Part shown: positions 52,411 through 63,863 of the stretch, in pieces
Position numbering within the stretch: the first letter of the stretch is position 1
Layout of the letters: each line of letters opens with the position of its first letter
Assembly: GCA_951329385.1 (NCBI GenBank)
Contig: OX589603.1
Span: 7,302,216-7,366,215, forward strand
Direction of reading: 5' to 3'
Source: Polia nebulosa
Taxonomy: Eukaryota; Arthropoda; Insecta; Lepidoptera; Noctuidae
DNA: 64,000 nucleotides
The notes under the pieces: generated by a model
Databases searched by the model: none
What the model was told of the DNA's origin: nothing
Seen by the model: only the letters and a program-made list of their open reading frames with translations
Program-made: the position numbers and the translations under genes

Positions 52411-53387
52411 ATCCGTACTATGATAAAATAAACATTGATTTTCTCATCTGATCGCAAAAACTAGACACAGACAAACTCTTTCTGTTCACAGAAAAAATAT
52501 TTAGAGAGGACATAAAAATATTCTAAACATAGGGCGATGTCAAAGCTATATTTTATTTAGGTGTGACGGGACAGCGTTATTCCATTATATTTTGGATGAT
52601 TTGTGTCCAAACATGCGAAATTGTCCATAACCCAACTGTCGTAACTGTTTATCTACCCAAAATTTATTGTAACTGACATCACCTCTGACAATAGAGAAAA
52701 TAACACACCTTTAGTAAATTTAAAATGGACGACATTACCGCGAAATTCTATTTAAACCGCTGGAGTTTTGATAACAAAATAACAGAGGAAAATAGTTAAA
52801 TGCCATGCACACATGAAAGCACTTAACAGAGAAAATCTCGGGCATTTAAAAGGGCCCAAAAAACTATACCCACAGGGCAAAGGGAGACTCGGATTCGGCC
52901 TGATTGCAACAGGTCCTAATTCCCCTTGGGGACCTCAAATTACACCACAGAAAGGTACTTCTGTACCTTTAGTTTTAGTCTATTATCTTTGTCGTTTGAT
53001 GTCGACTTCACTCCTGTTTTTACGTTCGTTGAGGGAAAAGCGAATGCTTTCGTGAAAGGTGAACTGAGGGAATGTCATTGGTTTTAGCATTACGGTCACG
53101 TATCGGTCTTCTCTTATGAATAAAATAGAACACCCCAATATCTTGGCGAAGGTGCTGACAGATTTTATGCTGTCATTTACTTCGGTTTCACTTGATTTTG
53201 TTGAAAGTCATGGAATATTTGTACTTATAATTTTTTTTTAGAGAGGAACTGTTTCATCTAACTGTAATTTAACCCGACCTGTACAAAAAAAAAGATTATT
53301 CGTGAACGTAACAGGAATGATTTAAATAAATTTTTCGTACACACTCTTTACCAAGGCTGTCTGCCAAGTACGATTCAAACATTTAAA
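52411..53387. other. No gene recognised
   Basis: An open frame at 52813-53055 on the plus strand has no recognisable product. Nothing else supported. Confidence 0.4.
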
Positions 53388-53900
53388 TAATAATAATTTA
53401 TTTCTCTTTACAAATGTATAGTAGTTGTGCTTAAAACTAGCTTAATTAAGAATAAGTTTACATTTGAGATTTACTGGTGCTTAAAATAGGCATTGCAGGC
53501 AACGCGTGTGGTACAAGTCACCAGGACCCCACGACGCTTCATTATGTACAAGCTTACATAGGGTACCTTTATGAGACTGAAAAGAATTGACAATATAAAA
53601 AAAATATAAATACGATAAAAAGAAAAATAACGTGACGTAATTAACATATAAAAAAGATAATGGAAACATAAAAGCGTGAATTTGGTTGAGTGTTGTACAT
53701 GTGTAAGTGTGAGTTGATTTGTGTAGGTGTAGCGTTTGTAGTTTTGTGTGAAATAACAATCACTCGGTGATTCCTTACATAGAAACATATGTAAGTATCT
53801 GCAAATGCAAGTCATCGACTCTATAATACTCTTACATAAGTGTGCGATGACACGAGCCAACTAAACCTGAAACCATATCAATTGGTGTCCGCAGGAAAGA
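53388..53900 (-). other. Possible LINE 3' end, weak
   Basis: The left edge reads as a (AAT)n-type tail on the minus strand (plus-strand AATAATAATTTATTTCTC). Long open frames on the minus strand are low-complexity and encode nothing known. Confidence 0.25.
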
Positions 53901-54329
53901 GCGTGCAAATCGAGTTAGTTGGAAGCCACACTTATGTCGGAAGTACCCCCATTTAAGTGTATAGAGAATATTGAAGTGTCCGGCACTGTAATAGTTTCAG
54001 GCTTTTATGTTGAAAGGAATTTGGTTCGGTTCTACAAAAATGTGAACTGAATATTATTCTTTGGTCATACAGAGTTTTAAAAAGCTTATGGTTTTTAAAT
54101 AAAAAAAATATTTGCTTCTCATTTTTGGCTCAGCAAATAACTAGACTGAGCTCTTTTTAGTCAATTAATTCTTATGACTCCGGCAGTAGACATGGTAATA
54201 GTTATGTTTTCATCTACATAGCCATATGCATGTCCACTTCATGACATAGGCCTCTTCCAATTCGTACTACCATAACAACTAGTTTTCCTCCATCCGCACC
54301 CAGTCTGTCCCCGCTGCCCTTTTAAAAAG
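53901..54329. other. No gene recognised
   Basis: No supported feature. Confidence 0.35.
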
Positions 54330-54480
54330 TGTCGTTACCATTATCATCTTCATCAGCTAACAGTAGTCCACTGCTGGACATAATCTCGTCCAATTACAGT
54401 TTTCCCCAGCCAGCTACCAGCCATCTAGCGAAGATCGTTGGTCCACCGAGCCTAAGGGAATCCCACCGAACGTTTGACGA
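54330..54480 (-). mobile_element. RTE LINE 3' fragment, decayed
   Basis: CATCATCTTCATCAGCTAAC, AGTCCACTGCTGGACATAAT and GCCAGCTACCAGCCATCTAG resemble the complement of an RTE 3' end. Confidence 0.5.
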
Positions 54481-55304
54481 TTCTTGGTTTACACTCAAAA
54501 ACACAGCCCTTGGTAGGTTTTTGAGCTGTAATACCAGTCAAACGACATGATGTTGTTTTAAATTAGGCAAAATCACTTTACGTAAGACTGGAAAATAATA
54601 GATAGGTACCTAAGTCTTTGTGTAACGGCTTTGAGGGTCCTAACATGCCTGCTAAGTAACCACGTAGATCAGTCGGTCAATCAAGGAAAACCAACACTAC
54701 ACGTCAACGTGTGTCACCATTTAACGTCGTTTATGACTAAATTCTGAATTAAATTGATTATATATACCACGTTATTAGGTATCTCTTCATAGTTTACTAT
54801 ATACCGTTTTCCTTTTGTTTTTTTTATTGTAAACAAGTCAAAGAACCACCTGATTTTATTTTATCTATCTTTGCAGATTTTGCCAAGCCAGAGACAAAGT
54901 TGAAATGTCTCAAAAATTGTCCGTTTTCGCATCAGTCTTTTGAAAAAACCTTTTAGGATACATTTTTACTGGATCATTTAGTACTCATTTATGAAACATT
55001 TACCAACCTCTATGACACATTTAGGTACCTACTTCCATTAAAAGTACCTTTAATCGTATTTCAAACGCCCCGACCACAAAAGATTCACCTCGCCTACAAT
55101 TTGAAATTAAAATGCGCCATCCTTTCTTCTGGCGTGAAACTTTAACGTCATAGTTAGGCGTCCCTTTTTTATATTTTTCCACTATCTCTTCCACCATAAT
55201 CTTTATTTATGACCGTGTTCGTGGTAAGCTTGTAGAATAGCTAGGTACAGTTCGCAATGTATAGGATCGAACGATTATAAGTTCACCACAGTCTATCCAT
55301 TTAC
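54481..55304. other. No gene recognised
   Basis: No supported feature. Confidence 0.4.
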
Positions 55305-55357
55305 TGTCTAGTTACTAGTGTCTAGTTGTACTGTCTAGTTACTATTGTCTAGTTTTT
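55305..55357 (+). repeat. Minisatellite, four units of 13-14 bp
   Basis: TGTCTAGTTACTA-type units repeated four times with small changes. Confidence 0.8.
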
Positions 55358-55539
55358 CTTTGTTCTCACGCAAATCGAGATTCCAGGCCACGGATTATGA
55401 CACTCAACTATTCTGTGTGTTAGAATTTTCATTAAATTTGAAGGAAATTGGAAGGTCTCCTTTAATAGGGAAACATGTTCATAAACGCAAATTGATCCAT
55501 CAATTTGTGCATATACAGGTATCCCGTAATTAATGGATA

Positions 55540-57293
55540 ACCTCTTAAGAGGGAACAGGGGCTGCGATTCTCCATACGAATGTATCCCCTTTTTTCTTCC
55601 TGAATAATGCCTCTAGAGCAATCTTTTTTTTTCATAAAGTCAAGGTCTGCTGTTGACACGTCCCTCATTTCCTGTTTTTTAGCAACTAATAACTCAAGAA
55701 AATATGACACCATAAAATTACATAAAATGGTCCATTTTTACCGCCGTTATTAGAGGACAACCAGCCAATTCTAAAAGTTTTTAACATGAAACGTTTAATA
55801 GGAACTTAGACATATTCTTTCTTAAAATTGTAACGTAGTGGCGTTACAATCTTAATGAAAACATAAACGTACAAAATAAATCCAGATACCAAAAGCCATT
55901 GTGATGGCTTTGGTAGGAATAGACAATTTTAGTAGACTGACAACACTGTTGTCTTTGGATTTTATGACATCTGTCAATGACGGCGCAGATATAAAAACCC
56001 CTAAGAGTCAACGTGGTTCCTTTTTCATCTGAATCCAGCTGCGGGCGTGAGACTCACACTCTTGTTCTGTCGAACACCCTTGAGCCGTGAAGCGATCGCC
56101 AAATCCTAGCAGTCGCACGTTTGCATTGGCAAATGTTTGCCAATTTAATTACGTGTTCTTCAACCCCTGTAATTGGGTGAGTGTTTGAACAGCATACAGG
56201 TAGCTTTGTGCATTCTGTGTTCCTAATCTTGTGTAATTCTTTCCAGAACATGTCTTCCTTAATTTCATTTCCTAGCACTGTATAATCAAGGCTCATAACC
56301 TACAAAAGATCTGTCGCATACTGTAATCACGCCTTCCGCGTGGCTAGCTTTACGAGGCTTTAGCTATGTACATGCTGACTTGCGCGTGGCTGCTGCTGCT
56401 CTTGAATGTCATCATGCTTTTCCTCCTCACCTTTGTAAACTCCGTCTGATTTTGACAACCACACTTGTTAGCGCACGTACAGCCGCTTTGCTCATGCCAA
56501 GGTGTCAAAATCAGCGGAGAAGCTTATCTTCCACCTCTGACACGCTGGACATTGTTCCCAGGGTCCTAGATCCGGATTACCAGTTCCAGTGTTCCAGACC
56601 CGGATCCTCAAATTTCCGAAGATGGAGGGAGAGGACTTGGAGCCCTGCACTCTGGGCACGCACCTGCATCGTCCTCCATCGCGGCCATCCTGCCGCAGTG
56701 CCTCGTGGCGCGGCCACTAGGCCACTCAGCACGGCGGCTCGCTCCACGCTGGGTGCCTATCTACCCGCGTGGCCTCAGCAGGCCGTCTCCGAGCCGGCTA
56801 GACCACCTGCCGGCCGATCCATCCTGGCTCCTGTCGACCCTGCGAGCCGGCGCTGCCGCCTGCCGGCCAACACCTCCGGGGACAAACGCAACGTGGCTTC
56901 CTCGAGACACTAAGGCTGAGCCAGGGCAGTAGCGTGCTATCTCCCAGGGGGCAGTGAATCATGTGACTGCAGACCTACCCACACCCTTTCTCTATTTAAA
57001 ATATATTTATTTAACGTTGACCGAGTTACGTGTTGTTCTTTTTTTTTATCCCACGAAGGCTCCTTACGTCACAAAATGTTGGTGCCAAAAATAATAGAAT
57101 TGGCTGTTTTCGAGAAGAAAAAAGGGGAATACGAAATGTCGATCTCGTCAAAAATTTTGTGATAAATTCAGTCTGAGCTGCAGCCGTCCCTATCGCACTC
57201 TACGGGGGCAGGCTTGAGGCAGCACTACAGTAATAGTTTCTTCAAATACCTATTTTTCAAATTCCTTGCAGGCCCTGTTCCCTCTTAAGGGGT
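55540..57293. mobile_element. TIR element split by a solo LTR
   Basis: The left terminus ACCTCTTAAGAGGGAACAGG and right terminus (complement) ACCCCTTAAGAGGGAACAGG, each followed by GCCTGC-like bases, form a TIR of about 26 bp. A second shared block (CCCCTTTTTTCTTC) lies near both inner ends. Without the LTR it is about 505 bp and non-coding. No clear TSD. Confidence 0.65.
55829..57073 (+). mobile_element. Likely solo LTR, 1245 bp
   Basis: Starts TGTAACG and ends CGTCACA, the short TG...CA inverted ends of retroviral-type LTRs. AAAT flanks both sides (55825-55828 and 57074-57077), a 4-bp TSD as in Ty3/gypsy elements. TATAAAA lies at 55991. GC-rich sequence at 56500-56940 gives long open frames in two phases, but no known domain. 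No internal retroelement sequence or second LTR is present. Orientation follows the TATA box. Confidence 0.55.
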
Positions 57294-57369
57294 CATTGTA
57301 TTCATCATTATGAACAACTACTAACCTGATATCGCGAAAAAAAAGCTGCTCCGCTGCTCAGCTGTTCCC

Positions 57370-57770
57370 TACATTGATGCTCGTATAACTCGTCGTATCC
57401 TTACATACGGCACTCAAACCCGGTGTTTGACAGTTCAGGAGAGGTTCATGAGCGAGCAATGGAGTGCAGGATTCTGGGAGTCCGATTTAACGGACTGCGT
57501 AAGGAACACAGTGCTGCGCTCAAAAATACGAATCACTGACGTCACCCAAAAAGCAGCCAAACTAAAATGGAACTGGGCCAGACACCTCTGCCGCATGTCG
57601 AACGATTCATTGGCTAAATTAACCACAGCGTAGGTTCCTAGAAAATGTCCGGCGACATAGCGGCAGATCCAGGTGAAGAAGGGTTGGTCCACAATTGCCC
57701 AAAGCCGGGAGGAATGGAAATAAGAAAGGCAGGCCTCTGTCCTGCAGTGGAACAGAACAAGCTGAAAATA
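57370..57770 (+). pseudogene. RTE reverse transcriptase C-terminus, decayed
   Basis: Plus-strand frames give RRILTYGTQT, VRNTVLRSKIRITDVTQKA, AAKLKWNWARHLCRMS and, after frameshifts, REEWK-type ends with CAGGCCTCTGTCCTGCAGTGG. These are in RTE C-terminal order. Premature stops follow LAKLTTA. No catalytic motifs remain. Confidence 0.75.
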
Positions 57771-58369
57771 AATAAATATAATAGCAAAAACATTGCTAAA
57801 TGCAGCAAGGAACGAATTATTAAAAGCAAATCAATTACCTAGCTAACTATGTATTATATGTATTGGCTTTTTATCAAAAACATGTTGATATTCTGCTTCC
57901 AATAAAATTCGAATAAAGTGTTTGGGCAAATGCTACCGATATTTTAAACGGTAACCAAGACAGAACAAATCTCAAGAGTCTCATCATTTATTCAAAAAAC
58001 AAAAGAATCCCACTCAAGAAGCACTTCACGTGCAACAATCCCCAATGACTAAGTAATTAATAGGTCCATTTAAAAACAGCTGATCGTTCCCTTGTAACAA
58101 AGTTCGTGTTCCTTCCTGTGCTATTATCTTATTACACTATTATCCACTTGGGTCGCAATTAAGAGAGGGCAAAGGTCCAATCGGGCGCGGACACCCATCG
58201 GATAGTGAGAAAATGTACTGTTTAGCTCACTTGTGTGTTTAAGATGGAAGATTAGATTTGTATTTTAAAAATAATGGAATAAAACAAAATAAATAATTTA
58301 ATTTAATAAACTTCTTTCCAATTCTTATTTAAGAATTGGAAACAAGAAGCAAAAGATCGTGACCGTTGA
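57771..58369. other. No gene recognised
   Basis: No supported feature. A short inverted pair (CCAATTCTTATTTAAGAATTGG) lies at 58318-58339. Confidence 0.4.
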
Positions 58370-58440
58370 AAGGAATGGAGGGAGGCCTGTGCCCAGTAGT
58401 GGGACAGTACGGGCTAGTAATAATAATAATAAAAATAATG
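58370..58440 (+). mobile_element. RTE LINE 3' tail with AAT repeat end
   Basis: GGAGGGAGGCCTGTGCCCAG, TAGTGGGACAGTACGGGCTA then (ATA)n. Confidence 0.65.
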
Positions 58441-59036
58441 GAGAGAAAACATAGAATGTAGAATACCTCAGGTGCAATTCACTCAGGTGCCGCGCAATGT
58501 GGAATACCTCTCTTTTATTGGGGTTTTGGAGGCAGTTTTGAGAATCAAATAATTGAATATCTTAATTTTTTTTCAAATAATAATTATGCCTTGGACGGAA
58601 ATTTGTGGCGATTCTTGTGTGGGTTTGGTACAACAGCGAATGTTCATCTTACAGACTGCTGTATTGAACGGATATGAAAAATGTCACCATGCTTGGCAAA
58701 AGAATTAGTTATCAAGTCGGTAGAACACAGAACAATATTTTGTTTTACGTAAATAGACAGTTTGATACACCTGTCTTCCAATTAATAAAAATAAATATCA
58801 CACAGACCAATGAGGAAAACTTGAAGGAATCGCCATTCGTAAAAGCAGTCCCTTTGATGTTGATATGTCAAAGTTCAAGGCTGCCTGCTTTGTTGGCTTA
58901 CAAGCAAGCAAATGTTTACACAGCTTGATTGAGCGATTTTATCAATATAGATTTGCGAAGAAACGGTTGGATAAATCCTAAATTATGTAGGTACTAGAAA
59001 AAAGGTTTTAGTGTGAATATTAATGTGGGTCGCTAT
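58441..59036. other. No gene recognised
   Basis: An open frame at 58674-58928 has no recognisable product. Confidence 0.4.
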
Positions 59037-59066
59037 AAAAGTAGGGAAAGACCTTTCCCTACTTTT
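59037..59066. repeat. Perfect 14-bp-arm palindrome
   Basis: AAAAGTAGGGAAAG and its exact complement are separated by only AC. Confidence 0.95.
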
Positions 59067-59079
59067 GCTGTCATCCACG

Positions 59080-59455
59080 TGTCCGCACACGTGTCCATCT
59101 GTCTGTCTGTCTGTCCGTCGTCTATCATGTCCGTCGTCTATCACAAAATTTTCTTCCGAAGAATTTTTTAACTTCCCATTGACCTATGAACTTGTAACGA
59201 ATCTCAATGTATTACAAGATAATTCAGATTTTTCCTTTGATAATTAAGCCCTCACTTGGTACGAAATCTTTTTTTTTGTGTGGTTGGGAAATCGTCCAAT
59301 GACTTCTCCTTGGTGGAGCGGGAGGGCGTGTAAGACTTTTACTGACTAAAACCCACCCCTGTTCCTTCGGTTGCCTGAGAGCCTAGGGGTGCGGTAACTC
59401 TGTTTCGAGTTTATCCGCGACCCCCGAATGTGTGAAGTCCGACACGCACTTGGCC
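59080..59455 (-). repeat. GGCCAAG / GGAACCC repeat, reverse, with R1 tail inside
   Basis: TGTCTGTCTGTCTGTCCGTC at the left and GTCCGACACGCACTTGGCCG at the right are the complement of the repeat core and start. An R1 tail (about 59268-59425, reverse) interrupts it. Confidence 0.6.
59268..59425 (-). mobile_element. R1-clade LINE 3' tail
   Basis: Poly-T, GGTTGGGAAATCGTCCAATG, TACTGACTAAAACCCACCCC and AACTCTGTTTCGAGTTTATC. Confidence 0.75.
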
Positions 59456-59655
59456 GGCTTTTTAACCGGCTTTCGAAAAAGGAGGAGGTTCTATGTTCGA
59501 CTGTATGTCTTTTTTTTTTTTTCGGCAGTCGGTGTCAAATAACGCAGAAGTAAAATACAAACACCGACTTCCGAAATTAAAGTTATTTTTTAATTTTTAG
59601 AGTAATTTTTTTTTGGAAGTCTGTTGTTTTTTTTTGTAAAAAAGTTTTTTATTTT
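59455..59655. repeat. MITE-P repeat, copy 8 (short)
   Basis: TTTTTAACCGGCTTTCGAAA and GGAGGAGGTTCTATGTTCGA, then directly CGGCAGTCGGTGTCAAATAA and ACACCGACTTCCGAAATTAA; the middle is deleted. Confidence 0.75.
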
Positions 59656-59667
59656 TTTATAATTGAT

Positions 59668-59855
59668 AACCTCGCTTTTGACCACTATCTCACCTGATGA
59701 TAAAGGATGATGCGGTGGAGCAAGCTTGCCTAGAAGTAACCTATTCACTCTTGACTTAAAGATCCCCAGGTTGTAGCTATCAGGAAACTCAGAGAGCACG
59801 AGGGAATTCCGCTCCTTAGCTGTACGCACAATGAATGTGTTGCCGAAACGTTTTG
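59668..59855 (-). pseudogene. LINE-X C-terminal relic
   Basis: The minus-strand frame gives AKERNSLVLSEFPDSYNLGI then FKSRVNRLLLGKLAP, matching the end of LINE-X, preceded by its KTFRQHIH-type segment and followed by the TCAGGTGAGATAGTGGTCAA tail. Confidence 0.8.
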
Positions 59856-59868
59856 TGTGTGTGGTTTT

Positions 59869-60382
59869 CTTTTCGATGGGAAGTCATCAAATAACTTCTC
59901 CCGCTCTGCGTGTCAGACTCTTAGGGTCAACTCACACCGAGACGAGACGAGACGAGAAAAGCATCGTGATGACGCGAGGCATCACAGCCCCCTTAGCCAA
60001 ATAACTTTTAAAATAGCGCTAACGCTAACGCTTCGTGCAAAATGTATGGCAAGGGTATTACTTGCGGAGAGAACTGTCACGTGAGTCATGCCTAGTAATG
60101 TCGTTGCCATACATTTTGCACGAAGCGTTAGCGTTAACGTTAACAGAAAAGTATTTTGTCTAAAGGCTCAGGAACGAAAACACATCACGGCTACGTATCA
60201 AGGCATCTCTAGGTGGAGCGCAACGCCTCGGGGTGCATTATCTTTTGTTTTTCTTTCTTTTTTTCTCTATTTAAAATTTATTACTTTTGGTGTAGCAAAT
60301 AAACTCTAATACTATGTCGCGTCGCGCCTTAGTGTGAGCTGACCTTTACTGACTAAAACCGGCAGGTAATTTCACTACTTAC
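59869..60382 (-). mobile_element. R1-clade tail interrupted by MITE-C
   Basis: GATGGGAAGTCATCAAATAA, TCTCCCGCTCTGCGTGTCAG and ACTCTT, then MITE-C, then TTACTGACTAAAACC resumes the R1 tail order. Confidence 0.65.
59923..60345. mobile_element. MITE-C, PIF/Harbinger-like, with internal palindrome
   Basis: The left end AGGGTCAACTCACACCGAGA and right end (complement) AGGTCAGCTCACACTAAGGC form imperfect TIRs of about 25 bp. TTA occurs at both junctions in the split R1 tail, consistent with a 3-bp TTA target site. Inside, perfect 30-bp arms at 60023-60052 and 60104-60133 form a hairpin. Non-coding. Confidence 0.7.
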
Positions 60383-60599
60383 TGATTCCTTGCCCTAAGA
60401 TAAGATGGATGTACTATATGAAAGATGATATGTCTAGATGTGGCGTTGTGGCGAGGAGGTGACAAAGACATGTGGCGTCGACCTCAAATAAATTGTGATT
60501 GTAGAGCATGAGTGTCCAAATAATAAATGATACTGGTCTACTGATGGCTTTATTCATCACTATTTTTTTTTTTAGTTGGTCTTATTAATAGTTTAGCAT
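60383..60599. other. No gene recognised
   Basis: No supported feature. Confidence 0.35.
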
Positions 60600-60770
60600 G
60601 AATATCACTATCACTATAATAAAACAAAGTTCCCCGCTGCGTCTGTCTGTTCGCGATGAACTCAAAACTATTGAACGGAATTCCATGCGGTTTTTACCAA
60701 TAGACAAAGAGATTTTTGAGGAAGGTTTTGTTGTATAATTGTACCCGTGCGAAGCTGGGGCGACTTGCTA
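60600..60770 (+). mobile_element. Short Helitron-like repeat, tentative
   Basis: TATCACTATAATAAAACAAA start, CGATGAACTCAAAACTATTG, and CGTGCGAAGCTGGGGCGACT with TGCTAGTTA at the end. Confidence 0.4.
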
Positions 60771-61873
60771 GTTATCTTTAAATATTGTGTACTGTTTGCT
60801 GGAAACTTACTGTTCTTGAACTAAATAAAGCCAATCATAATAGTTCTGCATGTTGTCGCAGTATGTTCACGGAAGCGAAAGTTCGTGAAACTGCACGAGA
60901 AGTTTAAGTAAAGCTCAAAGATTCTCTAGGAATACGCCCCGGCGTACCAGTTAGTCCATATCCTGAATTCAGCCAGTAAATCTCGATATTAAACTAGGTA
61001 AACTTTAGTAAAGATTGGTGAAAACTTTCAGTTTTGTTTCTAACGAGAAATATTCTTGAGAACCATTCAAAACACAGGCCATTATCATTTAGTCAGACTG
61101 GATTGGAACTATGACTAGATACTTAACAAATGACACGGGCGATTCCTTAATATGTTGTGAGGTCATATGAGTCACATAATCCAGCGGGCGTCGCGACCAA
61201 TAGGTCACTCGGTCATCTGTCTATGGCTTCTGCAGAGATGTCAAGCTGATGAGATCTGTGACGTCACACAAGTGGGTTTAGCTACAAATGCGGAGTAGTT
61301 ACACTCAAGACTTGAATTATTTCCTTCCGTGACGGCATCGCATTAGAGATTCAAGGAAATTTACGAATCGAAATCAAGCGCCAGCTGTACGGAAGCTAGG
61401 AGAACACAATTCGATTTTCGCAAACGTATGAAGTTCAGGGGGCATACCATGAGAACTGGTTCAAGACCGCGCGTGAGAAGTGTCTGGAAGGTCTCGGGGT
61501 CTCAGCATCTTTTCTAGCCGTCTGGTTTGCATTTGATCAGCGAGTCTTTGTACGGTCGAGAACAAACAGTAGGCATAGCTAATAACTTTGGTATGTGACA
61601 GCTATAAATAGCTTCTCATACGACATTTTTAACAGCCAAATATTGCCCTAGAATGTCAAAGTGCTATTTCTGGGATGAGGTGTTATTTTAAGAATTGTAA
61701 TTGATTTAATTGAAACTAAAGGACAAACTGCTGCACCAAGTTATTTTCTGGCATATCTCAGACAATAAAATTCATTCCATATTTTCTAAATGCCTGAATA
61801 TCTTGAGGTGAAATCCTTCACCTTAAAGTACTATGGTGGCAGTAGGGTCTGTAGCTTCTTTTTTATCATTGAC
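60771..61873. other. No gene recognised
   Basis: No supported feature. Confidence 0.45.
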
Positions 61874-62090
61874 AGCTGGCGCTTGACCACTATCTCCTGA
61901 TGGTAAGCGATGATGTGGTCAACGAGAGCACGCTTGCCTAATGTAACCTAGTTACTCTTGACTTAAAGACCCCCAGGATGTAGCAATAAGGAAACTCAAA
62001 CTCCGTCAGGGTATGTCACTGCTTAGCTGTACACACAATTATTAATGTGCTCCCAGAACGTTTTGCACCGGTGGTAAAATTCAGCTGAGC
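61874..62090 (-). pseudogene. LINE-X C-terminal and tail relic
   Basis: Complement of GCTTGACCACTATCTCCTGA, TGGTAAGCGATGATGTGGTC, CACGCTTGCCTAATGTAACC and CTTGACTTAAAGACCCCCAG. Frame decayed; joined directly to the R1 copy on its right. Confidence 0.75.
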
Positions 62091-62099
62091 CGCAAACTT

Positions 62100-62575
62100 A
62101 GCTCCAGCTCTTCTCCTGCCTTCTGGGTCCTCGTGGAGGCGATCGGCGGCAGCGACCTCTCGCGCCCGGCTCTGGTCCAGGCCATGGTACGGGGCGAGAG
62201 GGAATGGGAAGCAGTCTCCTCCTTCTGCGAAGCAGTAATGCTCGCGAAGGAGGGGAGGCGGAACGGGTGAGGGAGGCTCAACAACAGAGTCGCCCTCATG
62301 CCCTCAGCAGCAACCGCCGCAGGAGATGCCCAGTCGACGGAGCGTAGTGTTCCACGCGCGCCTCAAGGAGTTGTCAGCAAAACATGACGGAGCCCGTCAT
62401 GGCCGATGCCTGCCCAGGGGTTGTAGATAAATTCGAAACAGAGTTACCGCGCCCCTGTGCGCTCAGGGCAGGGAAGGAACAGGGAGAAAGAGTCTGACAC
62501 GCCCTACCGCTCCACCCCGAGCTCCCGCTCGGGGTAGACTTCATTGGATAATTTCCCAACCCAAAAAAAAAAACA
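62100..62575 (+). mobile_element. R1-clade LINE 3' end with short coding relic
   Basis: The plus-strand frame gives LVEAIGGSDLSRPALVQAMV and EWEAVSSFCEAVMLAK, the last part of the R1 protein at 44994-45757, then a frameshift in the final basic segment. The 3' UTR follows to poly-A at 62563-62573. 5' truncated. Confidence 0.85.
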
Positions 62576-62923
62576 GAACCTGTCTATCTAGCGAGACGAA
62601 GACGAACGGTAGAATAATTCAATGATCAATTCAAGAAACAAGTCGGTCTTAAAACTGGGTACCTACAATAGACGGAATGTGCATTGTGCAATGATATATC
62701 CAATGCAGCGATATGTAAGCGAGTATATGGTGATCCGGAAGACAGGAATTGATCAAGCTAATTAGAGATCAACGCCCTTGCGGTCAAAGGTCTGAGCAGT
62801 AGGTAGTTAATTATTCATGTAAGCTATATATGAAGATATTGTGTTGTGGGTAAGTGTAAGAATTAAGTGGACTTACAATTTCATAAGTGTTTTAATGTTA
62901 AAGGATAGTGGAGAAATTTAATT
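62576..62923. other. No gene recognised
   Basis: No supported feature. Confidence 0.4.
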
Positions 62924-62939
62924 CCCGTGGTTGTTAAAT

Positions 62940-63302
62940 CAATCAATCTGCCTAGCCTTTTCCTAACTATCTTGGGGTCGGCTTCCAGTCTAACCGGATT
63001 CAGCTGAATACCAGTATTTTACGTGGCGCGACTGCCTATCTGACCTCCACAACCCAGGTACTGGGTAATAAGATACCCATTGATAAGACTGGTTGTCAGA
63101 CTTTCGGGCTTCTGACGACCCGTAACGACTGTCAAAAATCCACGGTTGACAGCCGGGACCAACGGCTTAACGTGCTTTCCGAGACACGGAGGAGTCTCGG
63201 TATGTATAGATGGTCACCTATCCATGAACCAACCCCGGCAAGCGTAGCTTAACCTGATGGATCGACTCGTGCGGCTGTTAATACTTTAACCATTAGCTCC
63301 TG
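62940..63302 (-). mobile_element. 5S-rRNA-derived SINE, full copy with 16-bp TSD
   Basis: CCCGTGGTTGTTAAAT (62924-62939) and CCCGTGGTTGTTGAAT (63303-63318) flank it with one mismatch. The minus strand has the 5S-like head, full body and the GCCGACCCCAAGATAGTTAG tail. Confidence 0.88.
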
Positions 63303-63589
63303 CCCGTGGTTGTTGAATAGCCCAGGAAAATAACCGTCATTAGAGGTCAACATGCCAAATAAAATCCTAGAGACTTTCATCAGAATTGTGTTATTATGAT
63401 AGTAGCAATGCTGTTTGAAAAGTACATAAAGATCACATCATGTGCTAGAAAAAAGACATTGGCTGTCAAAGGTTCCGAAAATCAGTTTGATGCTTAATTT
63501 TCGAAAACTGTTGGTTTTAGGCTGCAATTTATGCTAGGGCTAGGTTATTCCTTACTAAATTGTGCACAAGATTTTAATGGACTTTTCAG
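63303..63589. other. No gene recognised
   Basis: No supported feature. Confidence 0.35.
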
Positions 63590-63777
63590 TCAATCATACT
63601 AATATCATAAATTTGATTGTAAGTTTGTTTGTTACGCTTTCACGCGAAAACTACTTAACCGATCATCATGAAACTTTGTACACATATTTTTGGAGGTATT
63701 AGAAGTAACATAGATAATTTTTATGAAAAAAAAATACGAAAGATACATAAACGCTGGTGAAACCGCGGGCACAGCTA
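63590..63777 (+). mobile_element. Short Helitron-like repeat with TC...CTAG ends
   Basis: Runs from TCATACTAATATCATAAATT through TTACGCTTTCACGCGAAAAC and GAAACTTTGTACACATA to AAACCGCGGGCACAGCTAG, followed by T. A TC start, CTAG end and a small CCGCGG hairpin near the 3' end fit non-autonomous Helitrons. Confidence 0.5.
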
Positions 63778-63863
63778 GTGATATTATAAAAGAAAGATAC
63801 GCTATGTTCATACAAAGCGGCCGGCGTTCAGATATCATTGAGTTGTTATTACAAACGTCTTTT

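Noticed and set aside
53471..53860. Long minus-strand frames of 92 and 129 codons
   Set aside because: Low-complexity composition, two overlapping phases and no motif.
56380..56932. GC-rich overlapping open frames of 177 and 75 codons as host genes
   Set aside because: Two phases are open at once because of high GC, no domain is recognisable, and the stretch lies inside a likely solo LTR.
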